Below, piece by piece: positions 48,701-60,317 of a stretch of DNA of 64,000 nt. Under the pieces are notes generated by a model. The model searched no databases and was not told where the DNA came from. It saw only the letters and a program-made list of their open reading frames with translations. How positions within the stretch are numbered: the first letter of the stretch is position 1; each line of letters begins with the position of its first letter. Position numbers and translations under genes: made by a program. Source of the DNA: Allacma fusca (lineage: Eukaryota; Arthropoda; Collembola; Symphypleona; Sminthuridae); NCBI GenBank assembly GCA_947179485.1, contig OX359250.1:4671661-4735660 (forward strand), in the 5' to 3' direction.

Positions 48701-50398
48701 TGTCTGTTGACTCAATCCTATAATTTGCAGATTGTCAGCTGTCTTCAATAAACTATTCATTTCTTCAGGTGACACTGAGACTTCCCCTCTACATCATAAA
48801 TACAAAATAATGACGTTATTCTCCTGTACTCAAACTCGTCAATTTCTAAACACAAAATGTCATAAAAACATGATACTGGAAAATATCCTTTCCCCTACAA
48901 TTAACCAAAGCATATACACTCCTCCACAGTCAATATATTCTAGTTTCTCCGTCCCAAGGCAGTTTTCAACCAAGAAAGGGATTTTATCCACACAAATAAA
49001 TTCACTAGATCACAGCAGCAATTTTGGAACAAATGGAATTTACCAGTTATTTTTTATTTTTCACGGAACTTGATGTGCTGGCTTTTGTGGCTAGATTAAG
49101 AAACTAAGAGAATTTAGTCTCGGAAACTCATATTTCGGAGATTTGAGAGGACAAAGGTCATGTGGGGAATATGTTCTAATACATGGTTACGACACCCTGT
49201 ATAACATCAAACATTCTGAAATCAGCGATTAGTGAAAAATTAAATAGGCATAATCAATAAAGGAGACTCTAGGCATACATAACAGTTTAAATTAAATCAG
49301 TATAGTAGTATGTAGTGTACAAAAGGTACATTGCACACCCTTGACCTCTCAAATCTCCAGAACTATGAGTTTCGAAGATAAAATTCTTTCAGATTATTAA
49401 TCTGTACACGCACAGAACCCCTATTTCATTTTAAAAAATACAAAAAAATAGCTGGTAAACTGTATTTATACAACAACTTCATGCGTACAAGGAATTTTCC
49501 ACTTCCCTTAGTTCTCTTTGAAAAGACGTTCAGAAATTAAGGGTGGAGGACACAGACAGTCAAGGACCAACCTGTACATAAACGTGACGAGAAGCTTAAG
49601 CACGGAAAACCGAACATCTTGTAGAATAATTATTGGATGTGGATGACTCGAATAACTCGAAAGAATCGAACGGAAATAAGGTGAATTCGCAGACAAAACC
49701 ACTCGATGAACTTTGACCTGTTCTGTTGGACTGCAGGCCTGGAAAAAGAAAAATAAGCATAACCCTTAGTAATGATCAATTAAATATTAACAAGTCATTA
49801 AAAGAAGCACAAAATGTGCCCTGACATCATAGCTGTCAATATGTCTTAAAAACACAATTACTCGGACTGACCTATCTAATATGTATCTCATTCACTGCCA
49901 TGTCATACGTTCAAAAAATGTCACAAGTTTCTATTTTCTATTATTAAAAGGACTACTGAACCACAACATTGATGCACGCATTGTCCAAGCTACATATTTT
50001 TGAATTTTTGCCCGCAACAATATTATAAGTAACTGAAACAACCAACTTTTAACACATATCCCGAGAATATATCTCTCCCTCCAAAAATCAAAAGTTGCCT
50101 AGTATCAGTCCCAACCCCAGACCCAAGCATAATAATATCAATAATATCCCTATATCATTCTACTAATAATATAAATTAAATAATAATCCATCCTCACATC
50201 AAAGTTGTCAATCATTTCTAAATTTAATTTACAAATCCTTACCAACGTGCAGTCAACGAGTGACTCTTCAGTTAAAAGGGTCCATAGACTATCAACAACA
50301 ACTCGACGGAATTCATCCCATCTTAAATTAAATTCGGGAACTATATTTGAACTGCTCGAAGTTGCAGTCGTTCCGTCCAAATTATCTGATGTTTCCAT
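45215..50398 (-). CDS. BTB/POZ C2H2 zinc-finger transcription factor (five coding exons)
   Basis: Coding exons in order on minus: 50398-50243, 49738-49572, 48788-48485, 45993-45913 and 45778-45215. All phases agree (0, 2, 0, 0) and give 423 aa. The BTB domain covers about residues 22-133: FNLRWDEFRRVVVDSL, VDCTL, HRVVLSANSPYF, VTFMYRGEVSVSPEEMNS and LQIIGL. A Ser/Thr-rich linker and a short polyQ (DHQQQQQK) follow. C2H2 fingers lie at about 249-270, 337-358, 364-386 and 392-414; the last three have TGERPF linkers. The BTB fold mediates dimerisation and the fingers bind DNA. The layout is that of the arthropod TTK-type BTB-ZF group (broad, abrupt, tramtrack, lola, fruitless), but I cannot assign orthology. 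A conventional BTB segment between VDCTL and the VHRVVL block is only a short insert (ACSPTEQVK) here. Confidence 0.9.
45779..45912 (-). other. BTB-ZF intron 4
   Basis: A 134-base intron, GTATTT to TTTTAG on the minus strand. Confidence 0.85.
45913..45993 (-). CDS. BTB-ZF coding exon 4 (acidic/polyQ linker)
   Basis: 81 bases, 27 codons, phase 0 at both ends, reading ALKKEDDDWDSRSDHQQQQQ onward. Acceptor TTTCAG|GCG, donor GAG|GTATTT. It could be a cassette exon, since skipping it keeps the frame. Confidence 0.85.
45994..48484 (-). other. BTB-ZF intron 3
   Basis: A 2.5-kb AT-rich intron from GTGAGC to TTTCAG. A stretch near 46650-46930 shares words (GGAGCAAAGTCAGGATAT) with the 12.2-13.25 kb inverted-repeat element, so it is probably a decayed copy. 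Alternative zinc-finger exons, common in this gene class, were not found. Confidence 0.75.
46650..46930. mobile_element. fragment of the 12.2-kb inverted-repeat element family
   Basis: Shares GGAGCAAAGTCAGGATAT and a flanking CAGATTTT-type context with the left arm of the 12230-13251 element. No clear ends. Confidence 0.4.
48485..48788 (-). CDS. BTB-ZF coding exon 3 (end of BTB, Ser/Thr-rich linker)
   Basis: Acceptor GATGTAG|AGGGG. The first base completes an Arg codon to give MYRGEVSVSPEEMN. It ends the BTB fold with LQIIGLS and enters a Ser/Thr/Pro-rich linker ending DEQEQDSPL. Donor TTTG|GTGAGC. Confidence 0.9.
49108..49386. mobile_element. MITE-like element with ~50-bp inverted ends in BTB-ZF intron 2
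   Basis: The left arm (about 49108-49168) and right arm (about 49333-49386) are inverted copies sharing GAAACTCATA and GGAGATTTGAGAGG. Target duplication not identified. Confidence 0.65.
49572..49738 (-). CDS. BTB-ZF coding exon 2 (BTB core)
   Basis: Acceptor TTCCAG|GCC, donor TACAG|GTTGGT; 167 bases. It carries the diagnostic HRVVLSANSPYFRSIL and LKLLVTFMY of the BTB core. Confidence 0.92.
50243..50398 (-). CDS. BTB-ZF coding exon 1 (start, BTB N-terminus)
   Basis: ATG at 50398, 52 codons, ending VDCTL with donor TTG|GTAAGG. The start is the only Met before the BTB N-terminal helix. A short Ser/Thr leader precedes FNLRWDEF. Confidence 0.9.
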
Positions 50399-50455
50399 TT
50401 ATTGCTATATATGTCTGTGTGTCGCTCCTATATGCGACTAATCGTATTTCTAAAA

Positions 50456-50640
50456 TGTGTGTCAGTGTGTGTGTGACTTAGTGTGTATAAACGTGTGTGA
50501 CTTAAAGTGTGTGCCAGTGTGTGGTATGTGTGTGTGTGTATGGTGTGTGTGTGTGTGTGTGTGTCGTGTGGTGTGTCGTGTGGTGTGTGTGTGTAGTGTG
50601 TGTGTGTGTGTGTGAGTGTGTGACTATACGACTGTGTGTA
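50456..50640. repeat. imperfect (GT)n tract beside the BTB start codon
   Basis: About 185 bases of interrupted GT/GTGTGA/GTGTGGTGTGTC units just upstream of exon 1. It may lie in the 5' UTR or promoter. Confidence 0.9.
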
Positions 50641-50842
50641 TCTCTTGGGGAACCCTATACAACCAGAGCCTATACACTTTCCCCCTGATTCTGGTATCTT
50701 AAGATAAACGCTGAATAATATCATAAATTTCTGGCTGTATAAGAACCGTGCAAATTATTCCTGGTCTCACAAAAACACTCAATTCCAAACCAGATCCTTC
50801 GAAACTGTGTTTCCAGTTTCACGAAATTCAATTCATCACCCG

Positions 50843-50893
50843 CCACAACAACAACAACAACACCAACAACAACGACGACGACAACAACAACAG
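50843..50893. repeat. (AAC)n/(ACG)n trinucleotide tract
   Basis: Runs of CAA with a short CGA block, giving spurious polyAsn/Asp on + and polyVal on -. Confidence 0.9.
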
Positions 50894-52757
50894 TAACGAC
50901 CACCACAGGGCGGACCAGGTCACACCAGGGAATGAATTAACCCCACTAATTAAGGATCCAGATGAAATTTATATTTTTTCCCCCCAAAAATACAAAGTAA
51001 TCAATTCTTAGTCACATTAAAAACCAGTTTCAAAATTTATAATTGCATTAAGTACGAATCCTAAATATCGGAGCAATATTTACAGTCGTTGCAAGGAGTA
51101 CTAATTTACGTGGTTAGAGTCCCTACTACTAAATAATAATTATAATATTTTTTGGACTAATGTGAATTTAGTTCGGTGAGAGTGTTATCAACGTAGTTAT
51201 ATCGGGGACGATGATGATGATGTTAAAAAAAGAAGGACTCTGAGTAAGACTAATAATTGTGAGACACAATAATAATAATAGTATGTTAAAGACTCAATAA
51301 TAATTGCACGATTAACTAATAATAATTGGATAAAGACAAAGTAATTAATGTACAGATCTGGTGTAATCGGTAAGAATGGTAGAGTATTAAAGTAAAATGT
51401 GTCTGCCTTATTACTATATATTTTTTTTTTCTGATAATAACGTGGTGGTGTTCCGTTGATTTCCGTGTGCTTCACAGAGTCGTGTAAGTATTTGGTTCGG
51501 GTTTTTCGCGAATTGAAAATATTTCTGCAGAAAACTGGGATAGTTGCGAAAAAATGTATGGGAAAGAAGAGGTCCTGTACACACTATATCAGCTTTAAGA
51601 AGGTATCGGAGTCTCTTATACACAGTTGTTGTGGACCGACAGCGAGAGAAAAAAGTACACAATTGGGGGATGTGGGGAGTTTTTTTTTTAGGAAAAACCG
51701 ACACTTGCACTTTCCAAGGCGTGTGTGTTGATGTGTGAGATGAGTAAGTTGAATAATTTTTAGGATAATTTGGAAAAAAGAAAAAAATGACACAGAGAGA
51801 TGAAGGAGTATAAAGTAGTTCAAAAATTTGATTGTAAGACAAGAGGGGTGCGAGTGGAAACCAGACTGAAATTTTATCGTGAGCTCATTCGTAGGAGAAT
51901 GTCTAGACGCGTTCGATACGCAATGCAGGATGCACCGCATGCGTTCTTTTTACTTTTATAAGTCGTGCAATGGAAACACACAACTTTACTAAAAACTCAC
52001 GGACAAAACAACAAGTATATAGTGCTACTATGCCAAGCCTTTCTGCCTTCCCAACACAGCCACAAGGCAGGAGAGTAAGTAAGAAGAGCAGAAACCAACG
52101 AGAATGACTATACCAACGTTAAAATAAAATGTATTAAATCCGGGCAAGGTCATCGTCAGCCTTGCACGCATATATCTTCTATAGAAATATGCGCTTTTGC
52201 AAATCCCATTTCTAAGCCATACACACACAACACTCGAGTTATTGGGTATACACAGGGATAGGCAGGCAGGCCTTGCTGATTTTTTTTTTCCTCACTGGCT
52301 CACTCACTCACTCAACTCTACTACTGTCGTCTTATACTACTACTACTACTACTACATACGTACACGTACATAGTACATATACTACAGGATATAATACCTA
52401 TATACAGTGCAAACCCAGGAGAGTGAGTGTGCTAGTGCTCTGTGCTCTTCGCCACGATAGACGTTCAACTTCTCCCATACATCATTATATTATTCGCTAA
52501 AGCCGTCGCAAATTTTGCGAATGCGAATACTCCACTCCACGCTACTCACACTCACTACTCGCGTCTCCAAAATGCACATACAAGTCTACATTTTCAGTTC
52601 GTCCATAAAATATACCATCCTATATATTTTAAGTGAAGGCCTGCGTAGTGCCCCTGCCTCAATACCTCAACAAAATCTATAAGTAATTACTTGAATTAAA
52701 CATTGCTCCAGAGCGTCTATATACTTACTTGTATAAAGTCACTACATTGTCATAGCA

Positions 52758-52969
52758 GGGTTCGTTCAAGATTCAGCTTAGGGGTCCTAATGATTTACGG
52801 GTGCTTATTGGGTTGAGCGAGGGGGGGGAGGGGAGGTTGAGAAAATGGATGACCCTACGAAAATCCTTTTGACGTAAATAATTTTGCATGGTGAACATAG
52901 AGGGGGAAGGTGTGGGTGGTCTTGTAGCGTCATATGTGTGGTTCATAATGTTATATTTAAACGAATCAT
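52758..52969. mobile_element. MITE-like element, GGGTTCGTTCAA ends (copy 1)
   Basis: The left end GGGTTCGTTCAAG is mirrored by the inverse of ATGATTCGTTTAAATATAAC at the right. It shares TTCATAATGTTATATT near its right end with the copy at 53.6-53.9 kb. Target duplication not found. Confidence 0.5.
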
Positions 52970-53234
52970 TGTGCTTCAAATCTAGGGACGTACTTTCATA
53001 ACGTCATGCGAATTTTTCCCAGTTCCGACGCATTATACCTGCGTATACCCCACTCTGAATCATATTTGGGTTATGTATGGCCTATGTTGGAGTCCAAGGC
53101 AGATCACATTATGTTATCCTGACCCCTATACTATAGGTGCGTTATAACGTTATTAAAGTACGACCCCTAAGGTACACGTACATTCTGTTACTTGCATGGG
53201 GCTCAATTTTCACGCTATAATATAAACCTGCTGT

Positions 53235-53262
53235 ATATATATATATATATATCTATATATTG
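53235..53262. repeat. (TA)n microsatellite
   Basis: TA run with one interruption. Confidence 0.8.
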
Positions 53263-53597
53263 CATTATAGTCCTGTTCGATTATAAATTCTTGTGCTTAT
53301 ACCAAAATGTGTATGTATTTGTAGTTTTTGTATACTGGGAGTTCGCTTGGAAATGCATGGCATATGGTTGTACCACACTGGGACGTGTATAAGTAATTAT
53401 GTGTACAGTACAGTAAGTATAAATGCATCTCTGCTGTACTCTTGGACATGGACACTCACACTCACATTTCACTTGCGTCTTTTATATATATATGACTTAA
53501 TGCTTGTTCATAATGCTGAACGTACGGTGGGATGTTGTGACATACAGGCAGGATAGGAAACTGCCCTTGCTCCCCAAAGCTTATACATATGTATTAT

Positions 53598-53871
53598 GGG
53601 CTCGTTCAAAAATATGTAGGGATCTGCATCAAAAACGTTTTGGCATGTGTGGGTAAAGGATGATCTGATAATAAGGAATTGAGTAGGTTCGGAAAAACTG
53701 ACGACCATAGGAAAGCCATGTAACCGCCAATACTGTGTATTACTGGGAACTTAGGGTGAGGGTTCTATAAACTGACACGGTGAGGTGGGCAGGTGTGAAA
53801 TACAGGGATGAATAGGTTTGATGAAATTTTGTATCTTCAAGTACCTCATAATGTTATATTGGAATGAGCCC
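53598..53871. mobile_element. MITE-like element, GGGCTCGTTCAA ends (copy 2)
   Basis: Opens GGGCTCGTTCAAAAATAT and closes ATATTGGAATGAGCCC, an imperfect inverted pair, with CTCATAATGTTATATT shared with copy 1. Flanks do not show a clear duplication. Confidence 0.6.
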
Positions 53872-54089
53872 TTTGGAAGTGGTTCGTCTATGCATGTGCA
53901 TTTCTGCATATGCAGTATACAGCTTTTGCTAAAAAAGTAACAGGAACCAGACGGTGAAATCGTGTAATTCCAGTCCAGCACGGGAAACAGAGAATGTGGA
54001 AAACTTCAAACTTGAGCTGTACTGGCATGACCCTTACGTATTTACATGTTCCAATCTAACTTTGCCTATTGCCTCAGTGCTATTATATA

Positions 54090-54907
54090 GGGTGTTTCAT
54101 ATCCTTTCTCCACCACCCCCAGTTCATGTAAGGGACAATGATGCAAAATATGTTTACCCAATTTCATGTAAATTCTTTTCTATTTTTGCTAAGATTTGTT
54201 TGCACGACATCGGTCACGAATTTCGATCACGATCATCAAAATTCTGAAGCAGAGTCGAGAATTTTAAGGATTTTAAACACAGGTTTTTGTTCCCGGGCAA
54301 AATTTCTTCCCAAATATTTTCTTAGCTGGTATTTAGGAAATGATTTAATATATTATAAATAAAGGAGCTAGCCAACAGATCAATTCGTGGAAAATTGTGG
54401 GCATGACCGGGGAAATGAAGTCCAAGATTGGGGTAATTTAGCCTCCGGAGCACAAGTGATAAAAATTTGGAAAGCAGGAATTCACGTTGCCATTTTGTCA
54501 TGGACGATCTACTTAAAAATGAGCACATTGAAAATGTCTCCTTTTCTGCATCTACCTCACCTTCACTCCTAACGTTGAATTCCCTCAAAATTATTTTTAC
54601 TGGTCAATGTCATGGTCACAATTCCCAACCTAATGTCATGACGCTCTGTGATAAGCTAATTTCTAGAAACCAGCGGCAAAATATATTTGGGAAAATATTT
54701 TTGCCCGTGTGCATAAATTTTGATGCTAAAACACCCGACTTTGCCCCACACTTTTGATGCTTGTGTTCAAAATTATTGTTGACCTACGTCAAAGAAACAA
54801 ATCTTTAAAAATTTGGCAAAGAATTTTCTTGAGACTGGGGGGAAAATGTTTTGCATCATTGCCCCTTATATGGGCTAGGGAAGAGAAAAATGATATGAAA
54901 CACTCCG
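54090..54907. mobile_element. second copy of the 12.2-kb inverted-repeat family, TA-flanked
   Basis: Ends GGGTGTTTCATATC and, inverted, GGAGTGTTTCATATC, followed on both arms by (AAGG)GGCAATGATGCAAAA and GCCCATATAAG-type words. TA flanks at 54088-54089 and 54908-54909. The middle carries GAAAATTGTGGGCATGACC as in the 12.2-kb copy. No transposase; the many overlapping short frames here are repeat shadows. Confidence 0.75.
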
Positions 54908-54909
54908 TA

Positions 54910-57900
54910 CATTGCTATTTCTCTTGGCCACTCGACATTCAGAATCAGTGTGTGTCGTGTGGATTGTGAATCTTCCCTGTGCGCTGGTCTCATATATGCG
55001 AAAACGTTTTTTGCACTCACAATCAGCCGGGTTATATATAATGTGTCCGTATGGCAGTGCTTGTAAAGAATACATGTATGTGTCTGGCTGGAGACGAGAA
55101 GAGAGAACAGCATAGGTTCGAGAGAGAGAGATGCAGGAGTGGGAAAAAGTACTACACAAAAATAGTACGTTCAACTATAATGCTTATACGCTGTGTGTAC
55201 TCACGAAAGATGTAGTAGGACTGGTGGTGGTGAACTGTGAATGTGAAATATACACTGGTTCAAGTTGATACATACTGTCAGTAGTTTCTGGTATGGCAGC
55301 ATACTTACTTAAAATACGTAACGTTAATGCAGTGGGGGTACAAGTCAAGTAACATGGAGCATATAGGGAAAGGCCAGAGCATGTGCCTATACATAATAGT
55401 TGGAAACTATTTTTTGCCACTCTCCTCCACCCGCATGAGCATCTACACATCTTTTCGCGTATACATTGAGCGTGTTCAGGTAGCTGTTTTTGCGATTCGC
55501 AAAAAGATTTTGCACACATTCTCACATAAACACAAACACACACTCTCACACACATTCTCACAATTCCTCTACCCACATGAGTGGGATACGTGGTCGAATC
55601 AATCCCAGCTCTTATGATTTACTATAACGCTGATAATGTATCTCTCGCAATTATTACACGCGTTCACACACTCTCTATTAAATTGAACTTGAATTAAAAT
55701 TATTTTTGGTAGCAGGGACTCCTCAAATCGGATACATCTTTTACGCATGCATCTTTTCCCATCTCACTAAAAGCTTTTTGGACGGGACTCTCAACTCTCT
55801 GCATTTGCTATAACATTCGGATAATCCCCAATTTTTGCACTATACGCACAAAAGGTTTCAAGCGGAAATACTACCATGTTAGAAGAATAAAAAAAATGTG
55901 GGCTTTGCTTGTACTATGTCAAAAGTATTCCAGACTTTGCTGCTTGGTCATAGTAACAGGTACTGCGGTACCGCCTGTGGAAGGATTCACTCACTTTTTT
56001 CGCGTGCAAATTTCCCAAACTTACAATCAGACCAAAGGGTTATTCCCAAACTATACAGAGAGCACTGCAGTTTTGCGTAGCATTCAACTCCCTCCGAAAG
56101 TGTGTATATAGTACACATATATATCCATGTTTTTCTCTCGTGTCTAGTATCCTATCATGACTGATTATGTACCCTCAAATAGATACTCATCATGTTATAC
56201 TCACATATATCAAACCCAAGTTATTAAATCTATAACTTACTAAAGTTTTAGCTGACAGCAAACGTGACGCAGGAGTAATTATTTGTATTGTGTAGGGCTG
56301 TACAGCGAACCGTACTTATGCTCCGTATGTCATGATATAGATGAAAGCCCAGAAGAACAGCTTGGATGTAGTAGGTAGGGCAACTACGAAACTTTATGTT
56401 GTGTTTCATTTATGTAGATTATACGACTATGCGTCAATTTTTGGTTTACCTTCATCTTCCACTCGGAGATCGTTATTCCTTCTTCACATGCTAATCATTG
56501 GGAGGGAGAATTTTAACAAATGTTTCAGCTTCAAAAACCAACATCTTTAACTGGTATAGAGAGACATAATGAGCTGTCTCCTCATACTGGACTAATATCA
56601 ACTATAGTTGTTATTTTAGTTTAAAAATAATTACATGCATACTTCCACATGTAAATATTGGCGCTGTAAGTGAGTACTCAGGGGTCATGAAAAAGAAAGC
56701 AATGGATGAATCACATCCTCCGAAAATACTTTCATAGACACTACTTGAGTTTCTCGGAATCCTGTACCTCTCTAGGAATTTAAATACATACTATTACTAG
56801 TTTAATATACGTGCTCAAACATACACCATGGAAGGATTACGACATTCGTACGTTTCTTTCATTGAGCAAAGTACTTATCTGCTGTTGAGTTTACAATAAT
56901 TATTATTATGTTTGAATCATATAAATACATTTTACCACAGAGTATGAGGTATTTGTAGATTTTACCACGTAAATTACACTTTAAACTTGGATAAGAATAA
57001 ATTTGCTATGCATTTTAGGATGGACTGCCTCCTAAATTTATTTTCGTCTGGACGGATACTACTGTCAGAGTATGAACTCCTGACTTGTGTGGATCCTGCA
57101 TTTCTCATGTGTAAGGACTGACTTGAATGGAGTTACAATCAGTGGAGCTTTATCATTGCATCAGTTGAGTCAGTATATGGGAAACTTTAAATGTGTGAGA
57201 CCTCTTGCATATAAGTAGTCTACACGTAAAAGTAAGATTGGAGTAATGCATCCTGCAAGTATTACCAACAATGGTGCATCAGTGAGTAATTATATATGGC
57301 TATGTCGGCGATGATGCTGAAACCATGTTGTAAGTTTACTGACTGATTGTGACGTGACTGAGACTAAAAGTACCAGCATCATCCCACAGTACTGTTGTAG
57401 GGCTGAAAAATTGCTTTTGATTCCAGTCTGTCTGATGTGAGTGAGTACCTACCTACTTACATATCACAAGAGAATTTCCTATCCGCAGTGCACTCACACA
57501 GATATTCCAATGTTTGAAAAGATCACATTTATCTACGCCATAATTTAGCACTATGCAGTTTTCCGGCTGAGCAAAAGTAAAAGCATGTACTTACAGCATG
57601 ACCAATTGCATCATGACAAAAATCCCACTTGTTTCGCTACCCTAACCCACTACTGCTCACATTGTGGGAATTTTGGTTAAAACTCCCGGATTTCGTAATA
57701 TCCCGCCAAAATTGTGGGTAGGATTTCAAAATTTGTTCTTCTTTTGGAAAGCTCTGTTAGATTTTATTTTTGAACTTTCAAATCCTGCTCAACATGATCA
57801 CTAAAATGCAATCAATGAATATTTGGATAATTTGTTCTAGCTAGAAGAAAGAAAATGTGGGAGTATTTAATTATCCCGCCAAAAGTTTTACTGCAATACA

Positions 57901-59463
57901 GACGCGTCTCTCATCTATAGCGATATCCCAACGGCATGAATTTTTGGTCTCTTTAAGCGACGTATCATTATACAGATAGGGCTCTCTATGCCTTAGCATT
58001 TACATAAATGAATAATCTGGGGAGATATTCAGGGTGTCGTTCCAGAGGCAGTCGACTGTATCAACATTTCGTGTATCTACCTGGATTAAGTAACCTTTGA
58101 TGAGCTGTATTAAAAGGAAACACTCGGGGTCAAAAATTATTCTGGTATTTTAAAATATTAAAGACTGTTCTCAAATTCAGTTTTTTTTTAAATAATAAAA
58201 CCTGGCCAGCATGAAAAGGAAAATTGTTACTGCTTATATAAACTTCATCAAAAGACAACTTTGCCGGAGAGAGAGAGAGACAAGGCCTGCTGACATTGAA
58301 GTCTCTGACATTGTATATAAGATGATTTTGCCTATGAGAAAAAATTACTGATGTCTGGGTAGAAATTCATGTTTTTGAATTTTTGCAGTCTAAATTTTTA
58401 CAATAACTTGGCAATGTGATTCCTTTGTATATAACAATTAGATTTTGTATTTAGACTAGCTTTTGGATGACCTCTTAACCACTGAGGATGGTACTTCTCA
58501 TTGTCATCCCTGCCCAATTCAAAGTTTATTGAGGTATGCGTAATTATGCGTGTCCTCAAAATAGGCTTTTTAATAAATTTTGAACCCGTAGACATTTTTT
58601 TGAAAACTAAAAGAAATTGTAGGTTTCATGCTAATCCCTTTACCTCGTAATAATTGTGTCTTTCCTTAATGCACTAGCTTCGCATATGTTGGATTTCTAT
58701 CAAAGAATTGCAGGTCCTTAAAAACACCGCCTTCTAAATATTGAAAATCTGTTTGACAAAATCAAAAGTTGATTTTAGCACGACGGTCTATGAATGAGAT
58801 ACTTTACTTTGTTTTAGGTTCTCTGAGCTTCTGAAGTTACATGGAGCGTTTGTGCTGATACTATTATTGATTATATAGTTTTGAAGAATAATAATTATGT
58901 AATGCTAGAGGAAATGAAGAATTGGACGGGGAATCCGAGATCCGAATAAAAGAATAACAATGCTTTATTGCTTAATGACTCGAGATGTAGAGGCTGTGAC
59001 TGCCCTCTCCTCTAAGTAGTCTTATTGTTAGTTATAGTGCCACTCTCAGAGTCAACAATGTACGGAAGTGCATACAGAGAGTGTGGAGTTCGGTAGTTTA
59101 GTGTGTATGAGGAGGAAAGGAATGAGTTGGTTCAATGTAAAGTGTGTATTACAAGGTTGTTCCTTGTGAGTGTACGTCAAGCTCATATATTATCGCTGTG
59201 ACCCTCTCCTCACTTGCACGGTTGGTGTATCGGAAAATAAAAATATTCTGGAATGCAGATGGAGATGATGAGTATACTTTGTGAGTATTTCTCGTGAGAT
59301 CTCACAAGTACATGGTGCATTTTTCATTGCATTCCCACTGCACTACATCTAATTACAAGTCCATTTTAACTTGTTGGCACTATACCATGGAGAGGAGTTT
59401 ATTCCATGCATTTGTGACTATACCCTTTCTTTTGTATGGTACTTGGGTAGTCACTCAAGTACA
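54910..59463. other. non-coding stretch
   Basis: No gene recognised. Frames at 54.9-55.6 kb overlap heavily on both strands and contain CA-rich runs. A degenerate pair of TCCCGCCAAAA words lies near 57.70 and 57.88 kb. Confidence 0.5.
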
Positions 59464-59465
59464 TA

Positions 59466-60315
59466 TCGTCGGTGAAGAGGCAAAATGATCTAGGTGCATA
59501 ATCGATTAGAATCAAAATGATCTACATAACTTTTTCCCTAAACGCAAAATGAACTGGGTGCAAGCCTCTTTAAAAGCAAACTGATCTACATACAATTTTC
59601 CTTAAAAGCAAAATGATCTAAGTGCTGGTCTATTTTTTTTGTTTGTGAGAAAAATAGCATCTGTAAGGAGGACACGTGGCTTATAAGGGCTAACCATGAC
59701 TGTAATTGACCTAGGGTTGTGGGTTAATATTGTCTGAAGGGTTTGCTATTACTAAGGATCATTTGGGCAACTAAAGTTAATTTCACTTATTGCATCTAAT
59801 ACATTTTTAGTTACGAAAACTGTAACATTCATTTATTTTAAAATCGACGAATTAAAAGACGAATCAAAATCACAGTAAGCTCATGTTTCATTGTGCACAT
59901 TGAATTGGTTTTCCCTTTAATAATTCTTTACGTGGAGTTTTTTCAAATCGTATTTTACGATCATCACCATTATCATAACATTCGGAATCATTTTCAAATG
60001 TTAAATCATAATTGACAACATTTTTTTTCAATGTTACTGAAAGAAAGAAATGGAGGCATTGGGGAATTAAATGCATATATAAACGATTTTGAATACCTCG
60101 CATTTTTGTACACCGGCATTAGAATGTGTTTACTTATATTGTTTTTATTATAATTTGTATCTAGATCATTTTGCTTTTAGGAAAAGCTGCATCTAGATCA
60201 TTTTGCTTTTAAAATTCAATGCAAGTAGATCATTTTGCCTTTAGTGAAACTGCAAGTAGATCAATTTGATTCTAATCGATCATGCACCTAGATCATTTTG
60301 CCTCTTCACCGACGA
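59466..60315. mobile_element. 850-bp TA-flanked inverted-repeat element with sub-terminal repeats
   Basis: About 60 bp of near-perfect inverted ends starting TCGTCGGTGAAGAGGC and containing GCAAAATGATCTAGGTGC. TA lies on both sides (59464-59465 and 60316-60317). Each end has four to five spaced copies of (G/T)CAAAATGATCTA, the pattern of a transposase binding array. No transposase is encoded, so it is non-autonomous, probably Tc1/mariner-like. Confidence 0.85.
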
Positions 60316-60317
60316 TA

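Larger units (their letters stand above)
50399..52757. other. presumed promoter/5' UTR region of the BTB gene, with microsatellites
   Basis: No coding gene recognised. It opens with a (GT)-rich tract only ~50 bases upstream of the BTB ATG. It also has an (AAC/ACG)n tract at 50843-50893 and an (ACT)n run near 52338-52355. The transcription start is not identifiable. Confidence 0.5.

Noticed and set aside
54387-54757. Cluster of overlapping open frames at 54-55 kb
   Set aside because: They fall inside the 54090-54907 inverted-repeat element, overlap on both strands, and show no domain.
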